From Shewanella inventionis (GTDB lineage: Bacteria; Pseudomonadota; Gammaproteobacteria; Enterobacterales; Shewanellaceae), in assembly GCF_014641855.1 (NCBI RefSeq), contig NZ_BMII01000002.1, positions 62,001 to 126,000 on the forward strand: a stretch of 64,000 nt of DNA, in the 5' to 3' direction. The notes under the pieces were generated by a model that searched no databases, was not told the DNA's origin, and was given only the letters and a program-made list of their open reading frames with translations. Shown piece by piece: positions 63,408-64,000 of the stretch. Every line of letters begins with the position of its first letter. Position 1 is the first letter of the stretch. A program made the translations under genes and the position numbers.

Positions 63408-63620
63408 GAATAAAAATGACGTTATTGGATATAGAGTCTGGGGACCCAATAACGCCTGAACTGTTATGCTCGTTGCAACGGTGCAACTTACGGTAAAGCA
63501 AATAAAGCGGCAAGGATGTAGATATTGTGCGCTTATTATTAGTATGATTTTTGTTGCTATTTGCTTTGTACTATCAGTCTGCTGGGGAACAAACTGATAG
63601 CACTGTCATACATCCTTGCC
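63408..63620. repeat. Structured direct repeat, copy 2
   Basis: This is the second unit of 213 bp. It differs from copy 1 at very few positions up to about 63536, then diverges in sequence and length. The outer pair GGCAAGGATG (63509-63518) and CATCCTTGCC (63611-63620) is kept. The inner stem is CTATCAGT/ACTGATAG, different bases from copy 1 but still fully paired, and the loop again contains TGCTGGGG. It ends 14 bp from the stop of the HTH gene, on the 3' side of that gene. Confidence 0.75.
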
Positions 63621-63634
63621 AAAACGGTTGTTGT

Positions 63635-63886
63635 TTAGCTTGCCATTGTTTGTAGTTGTTGGCTTAATTGAGTAATTTTTTGCTGTAAAAGAGCGATTTC
63701 TGACATGATGGCTCCGCGATTTTCAGCTTTATGGTTTTCGCTATATTTGACCCATTTGTAAACTGTTTTAGCAGAAACACCATATTGTTTGGCAACGTCA
63801 GATAACAGGCGATTGTGCACTTTAACTTCGTTGATGACTTGATGTTGAAAGTCTGCTGGGTATTGTCTGGCAGTTGAAGTATTCAT
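63635..63886 (-). CDS. Orphan IS3-OrfA-like helix-turn-helix protein (Transposase_8)
   Basis: This small basic protein of 83 residues uses the second ATG (63886), 9 nt after AAGGA; the first is at 63895. It has the OrfA pattern of IS3-type elements: ARQYPADFQHQVINEV at the N-terminus, the helix-turn-helix LLSDVAKQYGVSAKTVYKWVKY (about 29-50) and a C-terminal leucine-zipper-like helix (about 64-80, ALLQQKITQLSQQL). The integrase-bearing OrfB that should overlap its end is absent: the structured repeats follow instead. It may be a fragment of an insertion sequence, or a stand-alone DNA-binding protein. Confidence 0.7.
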   Translation of the reverse strand: MNTSTARQYPADFQHQVINEVKVHNRLLSDVAKQYGVSAKTVYKWVKYSENHKAENRGAIMSEIALLQQKITQLSQQLQTMAS

Positions 63887-63913
63887 ACGATTCATTCCTT
63901 ACGCTTTATTTAT

Positions 63914-63929
63914 ACTTGTTCGAACGAGT
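63914..63929. promoter_or_regulatory. Palindromic site upstream of the HTH gene
   Basis: ACTTGTTCGAACGAGT is a near-perfect 16-bp palindrome 28 bp before the ATG at 63886. On the minus strand it lies between TTGAAA and TATAAA, which could be -35 and -10 boxes though the spacing of 14 is short. It may be an autoregulatory operator. Confidence 0.35.
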
Positions 63930-64000
63930 TTCAACTTCGTCCCATTGGCTGCAACCAAGATGCGCTAAGAAAAAAATGTTTTGACGGCATTGTTCAACCA

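Noticed and set aside
63160..63620. Repeats as a CRISPR array or integron attC sites
   Set aside because: The unit is too long for CRISPR repeats and there are no short spacers. The ends do not give the attC core pair (RYYYAAC and GTTRRRY), although GTTATGC and TAACGCC appear inside. No integron integrase is in the window.
1..64000. rRNA, tRNA, prophage and plasmid-type genes
   Set aside because: No tRNA cloverleaf, rRNA-like segment, phage structural gene or replication gene was recognised anywhere in the window by reading.

Overview
The window looks like a chromosomal segment of a Shewanella-like marine gammaproteobacterium. This is inferred from the genes themselves: close relatives of the E. 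coli-type proteins RapA, UvrD, UbiA, UbiD, Fre, CmoM, Udp, RraB and HU, together with a dense set of c-di-GMP and two-component proteins. No rRNA, tRNA or CRISPR array was seen. Nearly all of it is ordinary core genome. The last ~1 kb is different.

Layout. 1-4.2 kb: tail of a Na+/alanine symporter, an RcsF-like lipoprotein and a three-gene ABC exporter (adaptor, ATPase, permease). 4.3-15.5 kb: a DUF1704 metallopeptidase-like protein, a PDC-domain membrane protein, a TorF-like outer-membrane protein, HU, a double-receiver protein, an EAL-CBS-GGDEF protein, a TraB/GumN protein and CmoM. 15.7-23.8 kb: a MaoC-like protein, an MscS channel, an unlisted 41-aa membrane peptide, a metal-uptake cluster (His-rich small protein, porin-like protein, ZnuA-like binding protein, ABC permease, but no ATPase), an acyltransferase and RraB. 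23.8-32.7 kb: a PAS-GGDEF/REC-CheX pair, a crotonase under a FadR-like operator, a DUF3530 protein, RapA and a PIN-PhoH protein. 32.9-41.5 kb: a large hybrid sensor kinase, a secreted zinc metalloprotease, a eukaryote-like protein kinase and a Cys-rich small protein. 41.6-51.2 kb: Tpm, a radical SAM protein, a decayed XRE regulator, ornithine decarboxylase, a nucleoside module (Udp plus Tsx-like channel, convergent), an NfeD plus two SPFH proteins operon, and a LysR regulator. 51.4-62.7 kb: UvrD, UbiA, an esterase, an NTP-pyrophosphohydrolase-like protein, Fre, UbiD, and an operon pairing a periplasmic solute-binding lipoprotein with a membrane diguanylate cyclase.

The 3' end (62.9-64 kb) is the part that known features do not explain. 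An orphan IS3-OrfA-like helix-turn-helix gene on the minus strand has no OrfB behind it. Instead it is followed by two direct copies of a ~205-bp non-coding unit with a 248-bp period, then by a rho-independent terminator. The first ~130 bp of each unit is almost identical. The remainder differs in sequence, but each copy keeps an 8-bp stem in which both sides have changed together, and the loop (TGCTGGGG) is conserved. That pattern points to a maintained folded RNA or single-stranded DNA, possibly transcribed with the HTH gene. What it does cannot be told from this sequence.

Signalling is prominent: three GGDEF proteins, three receiver-containing proteins and one Ser/Thr-type kinase within 62 kb. 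Most transcription units end in clear stem-loop terminators, many of them shared by convergent genes.
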